Shown: positions 1 to 9,820 of the stretch, piece by piece | How positions within the stretch are numbered: position 1 is the first letter of the stretch | Layout of the letters: each line of letters starts with the position of its first letter | Origin: Spiroplasma floricola 23-6 | Lineage (GTDB): Bacteria > Bacillota_I > Bacilli_A > Mycoplasmatales > Mycoplasmataceae | Direction of reading: 5' to 3' | NCBI RefSeq assembly: GCF_002813555.1 | Contig: NZ_CP025057.1 | Location: forward strand, 496,001 to 560,000 | DNA length: 64,000 nucleotides | Position numbers and translations under genes: made by a program | The notes under the pieces: generated by a model | The model's input: the letters and a program-made list of their open reading frames with translations, nothing else | The model's database searches: none | Told to the model about the DNA's origin: nothing

Positions 1-1023
1 GTATCTTGTAAAGATCCAGTTACTCCACCAAAGGAAAATAAAACAAAATGATCTGATGAAGATATTCTTCAAAGACTAGGAAATTTGAAATTTGAAGAAA
101 TGAATAACGGAGATATAAAAATGATTTCAAAAGATAATCATTTTGAAATATGATCTGGTAGTGAAAATGGAAATAAATATGAAAGAGTTATTACAAAAGA
201 TAATGTAGAAAATAGTAAAATAAATTACTTTTATAATAGTTTATTGCCAACTGATGTAAGTTATGAAAAACCATTTGGTATTGAATTAATGTCTTCATTT
301 TACATTGGAAAAAATCAAGAAGAAGTAAAAAAAGCTCGTTCTAACGATATAGATAATTTACTTTCTGTTTATGGTTCAGAAATGACAAATGATATGCAAT
401 GAAAATTAAGAGGGAAAAATGCTTTTTCAATATATTTTGGACTTTTATTTCTAGTAGAAAAACAAGTATTTAAGTGTTCAAATTTTTGATCAAGTGATGT
501 AATTAAAGTTAAAACAAATAAAGGAAAAGAAATATATTTAGGCTTATCTTCATTTTATGTTGATTATTTTATTGGATATGTAACAACTAATTTAAGTAAG
601 TGAATAAAAGAATTCTTTGAAGAAAATAAGGAATTATTAAAATCTCCAGATTTAAAAGTGGAAGAAATTATTAATGAAAAAAGCTCTATTGTTAGTCAAA
701 AAGATAATCAACATTTAAATTTAAGAATTTTAAATGCAAATTTTAAATTTACTGATATTATTCAAAATGTAAATGGTGAAAAAAGATGAATTAGGGGAAT
801 AATGGAATCGTTTTTTGATAAAAAAGTAACAGAACAAAACTTTAAATATAAAAAAATTGATAACTCTTCTTTTAAAGATTATGTATTCAATTCTACATGA
901 GATGATAATGATATAAATAAGGATAAGGAAAAACATTATAATGGTGGGTATGAAATAATGGGTCCAAATAATGAAAAATGAGAATACAATAGCAAAATTT
1001 ATATAAAAATAGATCTTATTTAA
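1..1023 (+). CDS. Lipoprotein paralogue A, 5' end cut by window edge
   Basis: The frame is open from base 1 to TAA at 1021 and begins inside a prolipoprotein signal (V-S-C, then K-D-P-V-T-P-P), so the Met and most of the signal peptide lie off the window. About 340 residues remain. Trp is coded by TGA at several positions. The protein is rich in Lys, Asn, Glu and Asp and has no domain I recognise. It is a close paralogue of the next gene (1102-2181): the first two thirds are nearly identical and the C-termini diverge. Expected to be anchored by a lipid-modified Cys on the outer face of the membrane. A U-tailed hairpin follows directly. Function unknown; lipoprotein call secure by comparison with the complete signal peptide of the copy. 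Confidence 0.8.
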
Positions 1024-1037
1024 TAAACTTAATAGCT

Positions 1038-1068
1038 AAAAAAGTTAACAAAATATGTTAACTTTTTT
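1038..1068 (+). terminator. Rho-independent terminator after lipoprotein A
   Basis: Twelve-base perfect inverted repeat (AAAAAAGTTAAC ... GTTAACTTTTTT) with a seven-base loop; the right arm ends in six Ts. It separates the two tandem paralogues, so each is probably its own transcription unit. Confidence 0.85.
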
Positions 1069-1101
1069 GTAAAAAGAAAAAAATGAAAGGAGATAATAAA
1101 T

Positions 1102-2181
1102 ATGAAAAAATTATTAACAGTGCTTGGATCTTTAAGTTTGGTAGGTTCAACTTCAGTTACAGTTGTATCTTGTAAAGATCCAGTTACTCCACCAAAGTAA
1201 AATAAAACAAAATGATCTGATGAAGATATTCTTCAAAGACTAGGAAATTTAGAATTTGAAGAAATGGATAATGGAGATATAAAAATGATTTCAAAAGATA
1301 ATCATTTTGAAATATGATTTGGTAGTGAAAATGGAAATAAATATGAAAGAGTTATTACAAAAGATAATGTAGAAAATAGTAAAATAAATTATTTTTATAA
1401 TAGTTTATTGCCAACTGATGTAAGTTATGAAAAGCCATTTGGAATTGAATTAATGTCTGCATTTTACATTGGAAAAAGTCAAGAAGAAGTAGAAGAAACT
1501 CTTTCTAAAGATATGGATAACTTAGTTTCTGTTTATGGTTCAGAAATGACAAATGATGTGCAATCAAAATTAAGAGGAAAAAATGCTTTTTCAATATATT
1601 TTGGACTTTCATCACCAACAGCAGAGCAAGTATTCAAATGTTCAAAATTTTGATCAAGTGATGTAGTTCAAGTTAAAACAAATAGTGGAAAAGAAATGTA
1701 TTTAGGTTTATCTTCATTTTATGTTGACTATTTTGTTGGATATGTAACAACTAATTTAAGTAAATGAATAAAAGAATTTTTTGAAGAAAATAAAGAACAA
1801 TTTAAATCTCCAGATTTAAAAGTAGAAGAAATTATTAATGAAAAAAACTCTATTGTTAGTCAAAAAGATAATCAACATTTAAATTTAAGAATTCAAAATG
1901 CTAAATTTGAGTTTACAGATCTTATTGAAAAGGATAATGGTGAAAAGTATCAAATTGAAACAGCAATGAGTTCATTTTATAATAAGAAAGTTAGAAACCA
2001 TTATTTAAAATATAAGGAAATTGAAAACTCTGCTTTTAAAAATTATAAAATTATTTCTGATTGAGATGATAATGATAAAACTACGGAAAAACATTATAAT
2101 GGTGGTTACAGAATAATTGGTTCAAATAATGAAAAGTGAGAGCGTAATGATAAAATTTATATAAAAATAGATTTTGTTTAA
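1102..2181 (+). pseudogene. Lipoprotein paralogue B, interrupted by a nonsense codon
   Basis: ATG at 1102 follows a good AGGAG site at 1089. It opens a complete prolipoprotein signal peptide: MKKLL, a hydrophobic core, then V-V-S-C. The frame meets TAA at 1198-1200 after 32 codons. At this place paralogue A has GAA (Glu) in an otherwise identical context, so a single G-to-T change explains the stop. Beyond it the same frame stays open (with TGA as Trp) to TAA at 2179, giving about 359 codons homologous to paralogue A over the whole length. Only a short secreted peptide would be made unless the stop is read through. The rest of the frame is well preserved, so the lesion looks recent. Alternative: a sequencing error at 1198. 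Confidence 0.8.
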
Positions 2182-2196
2182 AATATTTTATTGGAT

Positions 2197-2236
2197 AAAA
2201 GGTTGAAACTATTTTAAGTTAGTTTTAACCTTTTTT
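2197..2236 (+). terminator. Rho-independent terminator after lipoprotein B
   Basis: Hairpin AAAAGGTTGAAACT ... AGTTTTAACCTTTT with one G-U pair, followed by a run of Ts. Confidence 0.75.
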
Positions 2237-2325
2237 ATTAGTCTATTTATTAAAAAAGTAATCTTGGGCTTTTATTTATTCCAATTAAAAAAAAGTGTAA
2301 AATATTATGGTTAGAGGTGAAAAAA

Positions 2326-3561
2326 ATGATACAAAAACCAAGAGGAACAGAGGATTTAGTTGATTTAAAAGTAAGAGAATACTTTGCTTTAGAAGTAATT
2401 ATTAGACAAATAGTTGATTCATTTAACTATAATGAAATTAAAACTCCAATTTTTGAAAGTTTAGAACTTTTTAAAAGAGGTGTGGGACAAGAAACAGATA
2501 TTGTTTCTAAAGAGATGTATACTTTTAAAGATAGAAAAGATAGAGAATTAACTTTAAGACCTGAAGGAACTGCTCCAACAGTTAGAGCAATTTTAGAAAA
2601 TAAAATGTATATTAATGAAAACTTACCTTTAAAATTATTTTATTTTGGTTCAATGTTCAGATATGAAAGACCTCAAGCAGGAAGAAATAGACAATTTAAT
2701 CAATTTGGAGTTGAAGTTTTTGGACCAAAAACAGCTGAAATTGACAGTGAAATTATTTGTCTATCTTCTACTATTTTAAATACAATAGGATTAGACAATC
2801 ACACAATACACTTAAATTATTTAGTTAATGGTGAACAAAGAAAAAAATATATTGAAGATTTAAAAAAATATTTAAAACCAAAAAAACTTTGTGATGATTG
2901 CAAAAAAAGAATGGAAGTAAATCCTTTAAGAGTGTTAGATTGTAAAATTGATTCAAAACAATTTAATGATGTTATTGATATGAAAGATTATTTATCAGAT
3001 CAAGATAAAAAATACTTTGAAAATTTAATATTAAATTTAAAAAATATTGGTATCAAACCAATTATAGATAAATTACTTGTTAGAGGATTAGATTATTATA
3101 CTGGTTTTGTTTATGAAGTAAAAGATAAAAATGGATCAACATTACTTGGTGGGGGAAGATATGATGAGCTTGTAAATCAACTTGGAAATGTTGATTTATC
3201 TGCAGCTGGTTTTGGACTTGGAATGGAGCGAATTTTAATAGCACTTCAAGAAGAAGAAATTTATATTTCTCAACCAGTTAGTTTAGATGCATATATTATA
3301 GGATTGAGTGAAAAAGCAAAGCAGTTTTCAAATATCTTACTTTTAGCGCTAAGAAAGTCAGGATTAAAAGCTGATTTTGATTTTATGAGCAGAAGTATGA
3401 AATCTGCTTTTAAACAATCTGAAAAACTAAATGCAAAAAATATCATTATTATTGGAGACAATGAATTAAAAGAAAATGTTGTTATTATAAAAAATCAAAT
3501 AACAAAAGAAGAGAAAAAAGTAACTTTTGATAAAATCGTAGATACAATAATGGGAGAATAG
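2326..3561 (+). CDS. hisS: Histidyl-tRNA synthetase
   Basis: Class II aminoacyl-tRNA synthetase that charges tRNA-His. The N-terminus MIQKPRGTEDL is the family signature. Motif 2 is seen as F-R-Y-E-R-P-Q-A-G-R, the histidine loop as L-V-R-G-L-D-Y-Y-T-G-F-V-Y-E, and motif 3 as A-A-G-F-G-L-G-M-E-R. The C-terminal anticodon-binding domain is about 95 residues. Length is 411 aa, normal for the family. I chose ATG 2326 over an in-frame GTG at 2317 because the GTG is part of the AGAGGTG ribosome-binding site placed 6-7 bases before the ATG. aspS starts 3 bases after the stop, the common hisS-aspS operon of Firmicutes and Mollicutes. Confidence 0.97.
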   Translation: MIQKPRGTEDLVDLKVREYFALEVIIRQIVDSFNYNEIKTPIFESLELFKRGVGQETDIVSKEMYTFKDRKDRELTLRPEGTAPTVRAILENKMYINENLPLKLFYFGSMFRYERPQAGRNRQFNQFGVEVFGPKTAEIDSEIICLSSTILNTIGLDNHTIHLNYLVNGEQRKKYIEDLKKYLKPKKLCDDCKKRMEVNPLRVLDCKIDSKQFNDVIDMKDYLSDQDKKYFENLILNLKNIGIKPIIDKLLVRGLDYYTGFVYEVKDKNGSTLLGGGRYDELVNQLGNVDLSAAGFGLGMERILIALQEEEIYISQPVSLDAYIIGLSEKAKQFSNILLLALRKSGLKADFDFMSRSMKSAFKQSEKLNAKNIIIIGDNELKENVVIIKNQITKEEKKVTFDKIVDTIMGE

Positions 3562-3564
3562 AAA

Positions 3565-5283
3565 ATGAAACGTACACATACATGTGGTGAACTTAGTTTA
3601 AAAAATGTCAATCAAAATGTAATTTTACAAGGTTGAGTTACAAAAGTTAGAAAAATGGGAGCAATGAATTTCATTGATTTAAGAGACAGATATGGAATAA
3701 CTCAATTAGTAATTGATGAATCAATTAGTTTAGAAAATGTTAAATCAGAATATGTTTTAGAAGTTGAAGGAAAAGTTATTGAAAGAAAATCTAAAAACTT
3801 AGAACTTAAAACTGGAGAAATTGAAATTAAAGTAAGTAAAATAATTTTAATTAATAAATCTGAATTGACTCCTTTTGAAATAAAAGATGGAATTAAGTCT
3901 CAAGAAGATACAAGATTGACTTATAGATATTTAGACTTAAGAAGAGCTGAAATGCAAAATAATTTACTTGTAAGAAGTAAAATGAATCATACAATAAGAA
4001 ACTTTTTTATTGAAAAAGACTTTATTGAAATAGAAACTCCAATTTTTGGTAAATCAACACCAGAAGGGGCAAGAGACTTTTTAGTTCCTTCAAGATTAAA
4101 TCAAGGAAAATTTTATGCTTTACCTCAATCACCTCAATTATATAAGCAATTATTTATGATAGCTGGTTTAGATAGATATTTCCAAATTGTTAAATGTTTT
4201 AGAGATGAAGATTTAAGAATTGATAGACAACCAGAATTTACGCAATTAGATATGGAAATGTCATTTGCAGATGCAAATGATGTTATGCAAACAATTGAAG
4301 CTTTAGTTAAAAAAGTAATTTTAGAAATTAAAGGAATTGATATTAAAGAACCAATTCAAAAAATTACTTGACATGAGTCAATGGACAAATATGGAAATGA
4401 TAAACCAGATTTAAGATTTGGTTTTGAAATTCATACATTAAATGATATTTTTAAATCTACTCAAATACCTTTGTTTTCTAATCTAGAAAATAAATCAATT
4501 AGAGCAATTTGTGTTGATTCTTTATTGAATAAAAAACAGTTAGAGGACTTGAGTGAAGTTGCAAAACAAAATAGTGTCAATATTTTAGCATTTGCAAAAT
4601 ATGATTCTAATGAATGAACAGGATCAATTGGTTCAAAACTATCTGATGAAGAAAAAGTAAAACTAATTAAGGAATTTAATATTAAAACTTCTTCAACAAT
4701 TCTATTTGTAGTTGAAGAATATTATAAAGCAAGTCAAGCTATGGGATCAATTAGAAATAGAATTGCAAAGATTTTAAACTTATTGAATTGCGAAGAAATG
4801 AAATTAGTTTGAATAGTTGATTTTCCTTTATTTGAATTTTCAGAAGAAGAAAATAGATATGTTGCAGCCCACCATCCATTTACTATGCCAGCAGATAAAT
4901 CACTAAATAATTTTGATTCTAATAAACAAGATGCATTGGCAAAAGCATATGATATTGTTTTAAATGGTTTTGAAATTGGTGGAGGAAGTCAAAGAATTAC
5001 AGACTCTTTATTACAAAAAAGAATGTTTGATGCCGTTGGTTTATCAAAAGAACAAATTGAAACAAATTTTGGATGATTTGTTAATGCTTATAAATACGGT
5101 GCTCCATATCATGCAGGTTGTGCTCTTGGTTTAGACAGAATTTGTATGATATTAACTGGCTCAGAAAATATTAGAGAAGTTATTGCATTTCCAAAAAACT
5201 CATCAGGAATTGATCCAATGACAAATGCTCCAGATATAGTTGCAAATCAACAATTAGAAGAATTAAATATTAAGTTAAAGTAA
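3565..5283 (+). CDS. aspS: Aspartyl-tRNA synthetase
   Basis: Class IIb synthetase, 572 aa. N-terminal OB-fold anticodon-binding domain starts M-K-R-T-H-T-C-G-E-L, with Q-G-W-V-T-K-V-R (Trp from TGA) and F-I-D-L-R-D-R-Y-G. The catalytic domain has motif 1 (I-E-I-E-T-P), motif 2 (C-F-R-D-E-D-L-R-I-D-R-Q-P-E-F-T-Q) and motif 3 near the C-terminus (G-C-A-L-G-L-D-R). The bacterial-type insertion domain lies between motifs 2 and 3 (roughly residues 280-410). Several TGA codons fall at expected Trp sites, which supports code 4. Start ATG 3565 lies 3 bases after hisS; its ribosome-binding site, GGGAGA, is in the end of hisS. A terminator follows. Confidence 0.97.
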
Positions 5284-5330
5284 TTATGAAAGATGTTTTT
5301 AAAATATAAAAAAATATTAATTTAAACACT

Positions 5331-5368
5331 AAAAAATGGAAAAAATCTTTTGCTTTTTCCATTTTTTT
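5331..5368 (+). terminator. Rho-independent terminator of hisS-aspS
   Basis: Hairpin AAAAAATGGAAAAA ... TTTTTCCATTTTTT with a run of Ts. Confidence 0.8.
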
Positions 5369-5429
5369 CTAAAATATTTGTATAATTTTAGGTATTTTAA
5401 AGTTTATAAAAATAAGGGGAGAATAAGAA

Positions 5430-5851
5430 TTAAAAAAATTATTAAGTATTTTTGCTGTAACTAGCTTAGTTGCAACTACATCATCAACAGTTATATCATG
5501 TAAAACTAATAAAGGGGATGGAATTAAAAGTTTAACTTTAGCATCTGATAAACAAATAAAATGGTTATAAAAGAACTATTAGAAAATGTTAAAGCTGGAA
5601 AGACAGAATTTCCAGTAGAAATAAAAAAACAATCAAAATTAGATGAAATATGTAGTATACTGCAAAATATCTTTGGAATATACTCTTTGTCAATAGTTGA
5701 AATTGTTGAAAAAAATGAAGAAATTATTTTAAACAAAACTTTGGAAATATGTAAAAATCATTTAGGCACTTTTAAAGTTGAAGTTGAAAGAAAAGATAAA
5801 GGCTTTGCAATAAGTTCTCAGGAGCTAAATAGTGAAAATTTATTTTCTTAA
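5430..5851 (+). pseudogene. Degraded small lipoprotein
   Basis: After a strong AGGGGAG site (5414-5420) the frame reads xKKLLSIFAVTSLVATTS then S-T-V-I-S-C, a typical prolipoprotein signal of this genome. The codon where ATG is expected is TTA (5430) and no ATG is near. The frame ends early at TAA 5568. A second frame shifted by one base then runs as 5561-5851 (ATG, 96 codons), with the composition of these lipoproteins (lysine- and glutamate-rich). Restoring one A in the A run at 5558-5561 joins the two halves into one protein of about 140 aa. Both the missing start and the frameshift point to a decayed gene. TTA is a rare permitted start in code 4, so weak expression of the first part is possible. 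Confidence 0.65.
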
Positions 5852-5884
5852 TACTGATATTTTAAAAAATATCAGTATTTTTTA
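5850..5884 (+). terminator. Rho-independent terminator
   Basis: AATACTGATATT ... AATATCAGTATT hairpin followed by Ts, directly after the stop codon of the degraded lipoprotein. Confidence 0.8.
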
Positions 5885-6029
5885 TTTAATTAAAATTTTT
5901 ATAACTACCTTTAAAAATCATGAAATAAATACTTTTTGAATTTATTTTGGAATAATGCTCCATATTTAATTATTTTTAAACTAACAGAATTATTTTAGTT
6001 AAAATAGTCATATAAGAAGGAGAAGTTTT

Positions 6030-6968
6030 ATGAATGAGATAAGAGTAGGAGTAGATATTGGAGGCACCCATATCAAATATGCATTTATAAAAGAAAATGA
6101 AATTATTTATAAAAATAAATTAGATACACCTAAAAAAGATATTATTGAGTTTATCTTTGAGCAAATTAATATTAGTTTAGAAAAAGAAAACATAAATTAT
6201 GATGATGTTTTATCAATTTCTTTAACCATACCTGGAATAATTTTTAAAACCGGAAATGCAACATCTGTCAATTTAGGATGAGATAATTATCCTGCATTAC
6301 AAGAAGCTAAAGAAATATTTAAAAATAAAAAAATAGCAATTTTAAATGATGCTAAAGCAGCAGTTTATGGAGAATACGTACATGGTTTAAAAATGAAAAA
6401 ACCAAATGTTTTAATGTACACAATTGGTACTGGAATTGGTTCAGGAACAATTATAAATAAACAACTATATTTAGGCAATAATACTGGAATGGTTGGGGAA
6501 GTTCATGGGGGAAGTTTTCAAAATAAAAAAGATTGTAAATGTGGTCAGGGAGGATGTGTTGAAGCAGTATCTGGAGCTCAAAACATTGAAAGAATTTTAA
6601 ATGAAAGAAAAAATGAATTAAGATTAAAAGATAGTGAATTGTTAAAAAAAGAAAAAGTCTCAATAAAAGATCTAAAAAATGAAATATTGAGTGACAATCA
6701 ACAAATTTATGATATTTTTTATGAAAATCTTTTGCCATTGACTGATCATATGGCAACTATGATACATATGTTTGATTTTGATGTAATAGTAATTGGTGGG
6801 GGAGTTTCAAAACTGGGAGACTATATTTTAAAAATAATAGAAAAACAAATTAAAAGTAAAATCTTAAAACCTTATTGAGAAGCATTAGATTTAAGACTTG
6901 CAAAACTTCAAAATGATGCAGGAATAATTGGTGTAGTTGAATATTTAAAAAATAATTTAGAAGGTTAA
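6030..6968 (+). CDS. ROK-family sugar kinase (glucokinase-like)
   Basis: Cytoplasmic ATP-dependent kinase of the ROK family, 312 aa, probably phosphorylating glucose or another hexose. The N-terminal phosphate-binding loop is V-D-I-G-G-T-H-I-K, the catalytic Asp is in L-N-D-A-K-A-A, and the ROK zinc motif C-K-C-G-Q-G-G-C-V-E is complete. A second glycine-rich segment, V-I-G-G-G-V-S, is near residue 255. Start ATG 6030 follows AGAAGGAGAAG. It is 15 bases upstream of a GH1 glycosidase, so the kinase probably acts on sugar released by that enzyme. A second, more diverged ROK protein lies at 59358. Exact substrate cannot be read from the sequence. Confidence 0.88.
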
Positions 6969-6983
6969 AAAGTGAAATAATAT

Positions 6984-8354
6984 ATGATTAAATTTGATAA
7001 AAATTTTGAGTTTGGAGTTTCTCTTTCAGGTCCTCAAACAGAAGGTAATAAAAATAAAACTCATGAAAATACAATGGATTATTGATTTAAAAGTAGTCCA
7101 CAAGATTTTTTTAATCAACAAGGACCTGCTTTGACTTGTGAATTTTATGATACTTATAAAGAAAAGTTAAAATGATTAGATCAAATAGGTTTAGAAACTT
7201 ACAGAACTTCTATTCAATGATCAAGATTGATAGATAACTTTGAACAGTGTACAGTAAATGATGATGCTTATGAGTTTTATTTAAATTATTTTAAAGAAAT
7301 TAAAAAAAGAAAAATTAAGTTAATTGTAAATCTTCACCATTTTGATATACCTTATGAAATTTTTAAAAAAGGAGGATGAGAAAATAAAAAAACAATTGAA
7401 CTTTATTTAAATTATGCTAAAAAGTGTTTTGAATTGTTTGGAGAAATTGTTGATGAATGAGCAACATTTAACGAACCTTCTGCAAATGTTGAATGTCAAT
7501 ATTTATATGGATTTCATTTTCCAAAAGTACAAGATTTTAAAAGATCTATTCAAGTTTATTTTAATTTAATAGTTGCTCACTCTAAAGTTGTTAATTACTT
7601 TAAAACAATTTATCCAAATAAAAAAATTACAATAATTATAAGTGTCAATCCTGCATATCCAAAATCACAAGATAAAGCAGATTTAAAAGCAGCTGAATTT
7701 AGAAATATGATATTTGTTTATGGTCAGTTAAATTTAATTTTAAAAGGTATATGAACTAAAGAATTGCAAGATTTTTTAAAACAATATGATTTAACTCCTC
7801 AATATTTCTTAGAAGAATTGGAAGAAATAAAAAAGGCAAAGATTGACTATATTGCTTTGAATTACTATCAACCTTCAAGAGTTAAAACTAAAGAAAGTAA
7901 AAATCAAGAAGAAAAAATTATGCCTTGATCATTTTATGATTATTATGAATGACCAGAGAGAAGAATCAATCCATATCGAGGATGAGAAATATATCCTGAT
8001 GGACTTTATGATTTGGCTATGCTAATTAAAAATGAATATGACAATTTTCCTTGAATGATAAGTGAAAATGGTATGGGTGTAGAAAATGAAGAAAAATTTA
8101 AAGTTGATTGAATTATAAATGATAATTATAGAATTGAATTTATTGAAGAACATTTGCAATTTTTAAAAAAAGCAATTGATGAAGGTTCAAATTGCTTTGG
8201 CTATTCATTGTGAACTTTTATAGATTGTTGAAGTTGAACAAATGCTTTTAAAAATAGATATGGTATTGTCGAATATAATTTAGAAACAAAAACCACAGCT
8301 ATTAAAAAATCTGGAATATATCTCTCTGAACTTATTAAACTGAAATTTAAATAA
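6984..8354 (+). CDS. Glycoside hydrolase family 1 (6-phospho-)beta-glucosidase
   Basis: GH1 enzyme of 456 aa with a (beta/alpha)8 fold expected. The acid/base glutamate is in T-F-N-E-P (around residue 168) and the nucleophile in I-S-E-N-G (around residue 357). R-T-S-I-Q-W-S-R and N-L-H-H-F-D-I-P are family signatures, and the end carries Y-S-L-W-T-F-I-D-C-W-S-W. It has no signal peptide, so it acts on an imported glucoside, most likely a 6-phospho-beta-glucoside delivered by a PTS, as is usual in Mollicutes. Trp is frequent and mostly coded by TGA. The ribosome-binding site is weak (AAAAAGTGAA), which suggests coupling to the kinase 15 bases upstream. Phospho- versus plain glucosidase is inferred. 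Confidence 0.9.
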
Positions 8355-8373
8355 TTAAATCTCAGTTTTTTTG
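8337..8373 (+). terminator. Terminator overlapping the GH1 stop codon
   Basis: AAACTGA ... TCAGTTT hairpin, extended through the stop codon by TTTAA/TTAAA pairing with one mismatch, followed by Ts. Confidence 0.7.
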
Positions 8374-8496
8374 TTTAAAAATAATAATAGTATATAATTT
8401 CTAGATAAAATATAAAATTATTTTACAATTATAAAAGGATTTTTGTAGATAAAATATTTTTATATCTATATGATAATGAAATAAGGGGGTGAAAAA

Positions 8497-9258
8497 ATGA
8501 AATCTTTCAATTTTCAATTGACATATAAGTACTTTTTTGGACTATTATCATTTTTTACTATTTTTTCTTACTATATTTGAAATATAGCAACAGGAAATGA
8601 AATTAATAGTACATATAGTGGAAATTATGAAGTATACACAATAGATTATTTTACAACTTTTACTTTATTATCAAATGTTTTTGTTCAAGCTTGATTTTTA
8701 TATGCAGCAATTAATCACAAAAATGAAGGAAAAACTAAATTATTAAGTTATACAACTGCAAATTCACTTGTAACTATGATTACTATTACTTTGATCGTTT
8801 ATAATGGTATTTTAATTCCAGTTGATGGTTTTCCAACTCATCCATTTTCAATTTTTGTTACTTTAATTGATCATGCAATAGTTCCAATTGCATTTATTCT
8901 TTATGTAAATTTATTTATGAGAAATAAAGAACAAGTTAATTTAAAAGAATTTTTCTTTAAAAAATTCTGAATCCAATTTATGATGGTTTTAACTTATTGC
9001 ATCTTTGCCATGATTAGAGGAGAGTTAAGATATAACAGTTCTTCTGACTTATATTTTAAAGAGGGTGTAAGAAATCTACTTTATCCTTATTTCTTCTTAG
9101 ATGTTCATCACGTTGGGCCAGGAGGTATTCCTGGATATGGATGATTCTTTATTGCATTTTTTGCAATAGCAGGATTACTTGTAGCATTTAGTTTTTTATA
9201 TAACTTCATAAATAATAAAGTTATTACTAAGGATTTTTATCAAAAAATAAATAAATAA
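8497..9258 (+). CDS. Pr6Pr-like multi-pass membrane protein
   Basis: 253 aa, mostly hydrophobic, with about six membrane segments. The features Y-F-T-T-F-T-L-L-S-N near residue 55, L-I-D-H-A-I-V-P-I in the middle, and the R-G ... L-Y-P-Y-F-F-L-D pattern toward the end resemble the Pr6Pr family (Pfam), integral membrane proteins of unknown function. ATG 8497 follows AAGGGGGTG. A paralogue with the same spacing of motifs is at 52171. There is no operon partner, and a 142-base leader region lies upstream. Family assignment rests on motif memory, not a search. Confidence 0.65.
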
Positions 9259-9283
9259 GTAATTTTAATTTTAAATATTACTA

Positions 9284-9289
9284 TATAAT
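9284..9289 (+). promoter_or_regulatory. -10 element for the Gly/Arg-rich gene
   Basis: TATAAT in TACTATATAATATAAGAG. Transcription would start near 9296 and leave a leader of about 70 bases before ATG 9369. Confidence 0.5.
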
Positions 9290-9368
9290 ATAAGAGTGTT
9301 AGACACATCTTTTGATAGCGTATAAATTATTGCCTTTAAAAGACTTATATAGAAAGGCAGTAGAAACA

Positions 9369-9620
9369 ATGGGATTCGATAACAATAGAGATAACTTTAG
9401 ACGTTCAAGAAATGAAAATGGATCAAGAGATAGTGGAAGATCTGGTGGATCTGGTCATGGTGGAGATCGTGGCGGAAGATTTGGTGGCCGTGGTAGAGAC
9501 AATGGTGGAAGATCTGGTGGACAAGGTGGAAATTCAGGAAGAATTGATAACTTTGAAAAGCCATTATTAGAACTTTTAAAAGAAATTAATGAAAAATTAG
9601 ATCTTTTAATTAAAAAATAA
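9369..9620 (+). CDS. Small Gly/Arg-rich (RGG-type) protein
   Basis: 83 aa from ATG 9369, which follows AGAAAGG. The frame is open further upstream to a TTG at 9312, but that lies near the likely transcript start without a ribosome-binding site. Residues 10-57 are a low-complexity run of Gly, Arg, Ser, Asp and Asn with repeated G-R-S-G-G, G-G-R-F-G-G-R-G and G-G-N units, expected to be disordered. Residues 58-83 form a short amphipathic helix (L-L-E-L-L-K-E-I-N-E-K-L-D-L-L-I-K-K) able to oligomerise. RGG tracts are known to bind RNA or DNA, so a nucleic-acid role is possible but not shown. The GC-rich codons make it stand out from its surroundings. A strong terminator follows. Confidence 0.75.
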   Translation: MGFDNNRDNFRRSRNENGSRDSGRSGGSGHGGDRGGRFGGRGRDNGGRSGGQGGNSGRIDNFEKPLLELLKEINEKLDLLIKK

Positions 9621-9631
9621 TTAGTATTTAG

Positions 9632-9667
9632 AACTTTTAAATAATTTTATTTAAAAGTTTTTTTTAT
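9632..9667 (+). terminator. Rho-independent terminator
   Basis: Perfect 12-base stem AACTTTTAAATA ... TATTTAAAAGTT with a four-base loop, followed by Ts. Confidence 0.85.
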
Positions 9668-9820
9668 TTTTAAATCTCAAATAATTTAATTTGCAAAGAA
9701 AAATTGAATTTATTATTATTTTTGTTATTATACAAAATATAACTTGAATATCTAAAGTTCTAACAAAGCTAATATTATGATGTTTTTTAAATAAATAAAA
9801 TATGAAAGAAGTTAAATTAT

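Noticed and set aside
2317-2325. In-frame GTG start for hisS
   Set aside because: The GTG is part of the AGAGGTG ribosome-binding site; ATG 2326 has proper spacing.
9312-9368. TTG start extending the Gly/Arg-rich protein by 19 residues
   Set aside because: It lies near the likely transcription start and has no ribosome-binding site; ATG 9369 does.
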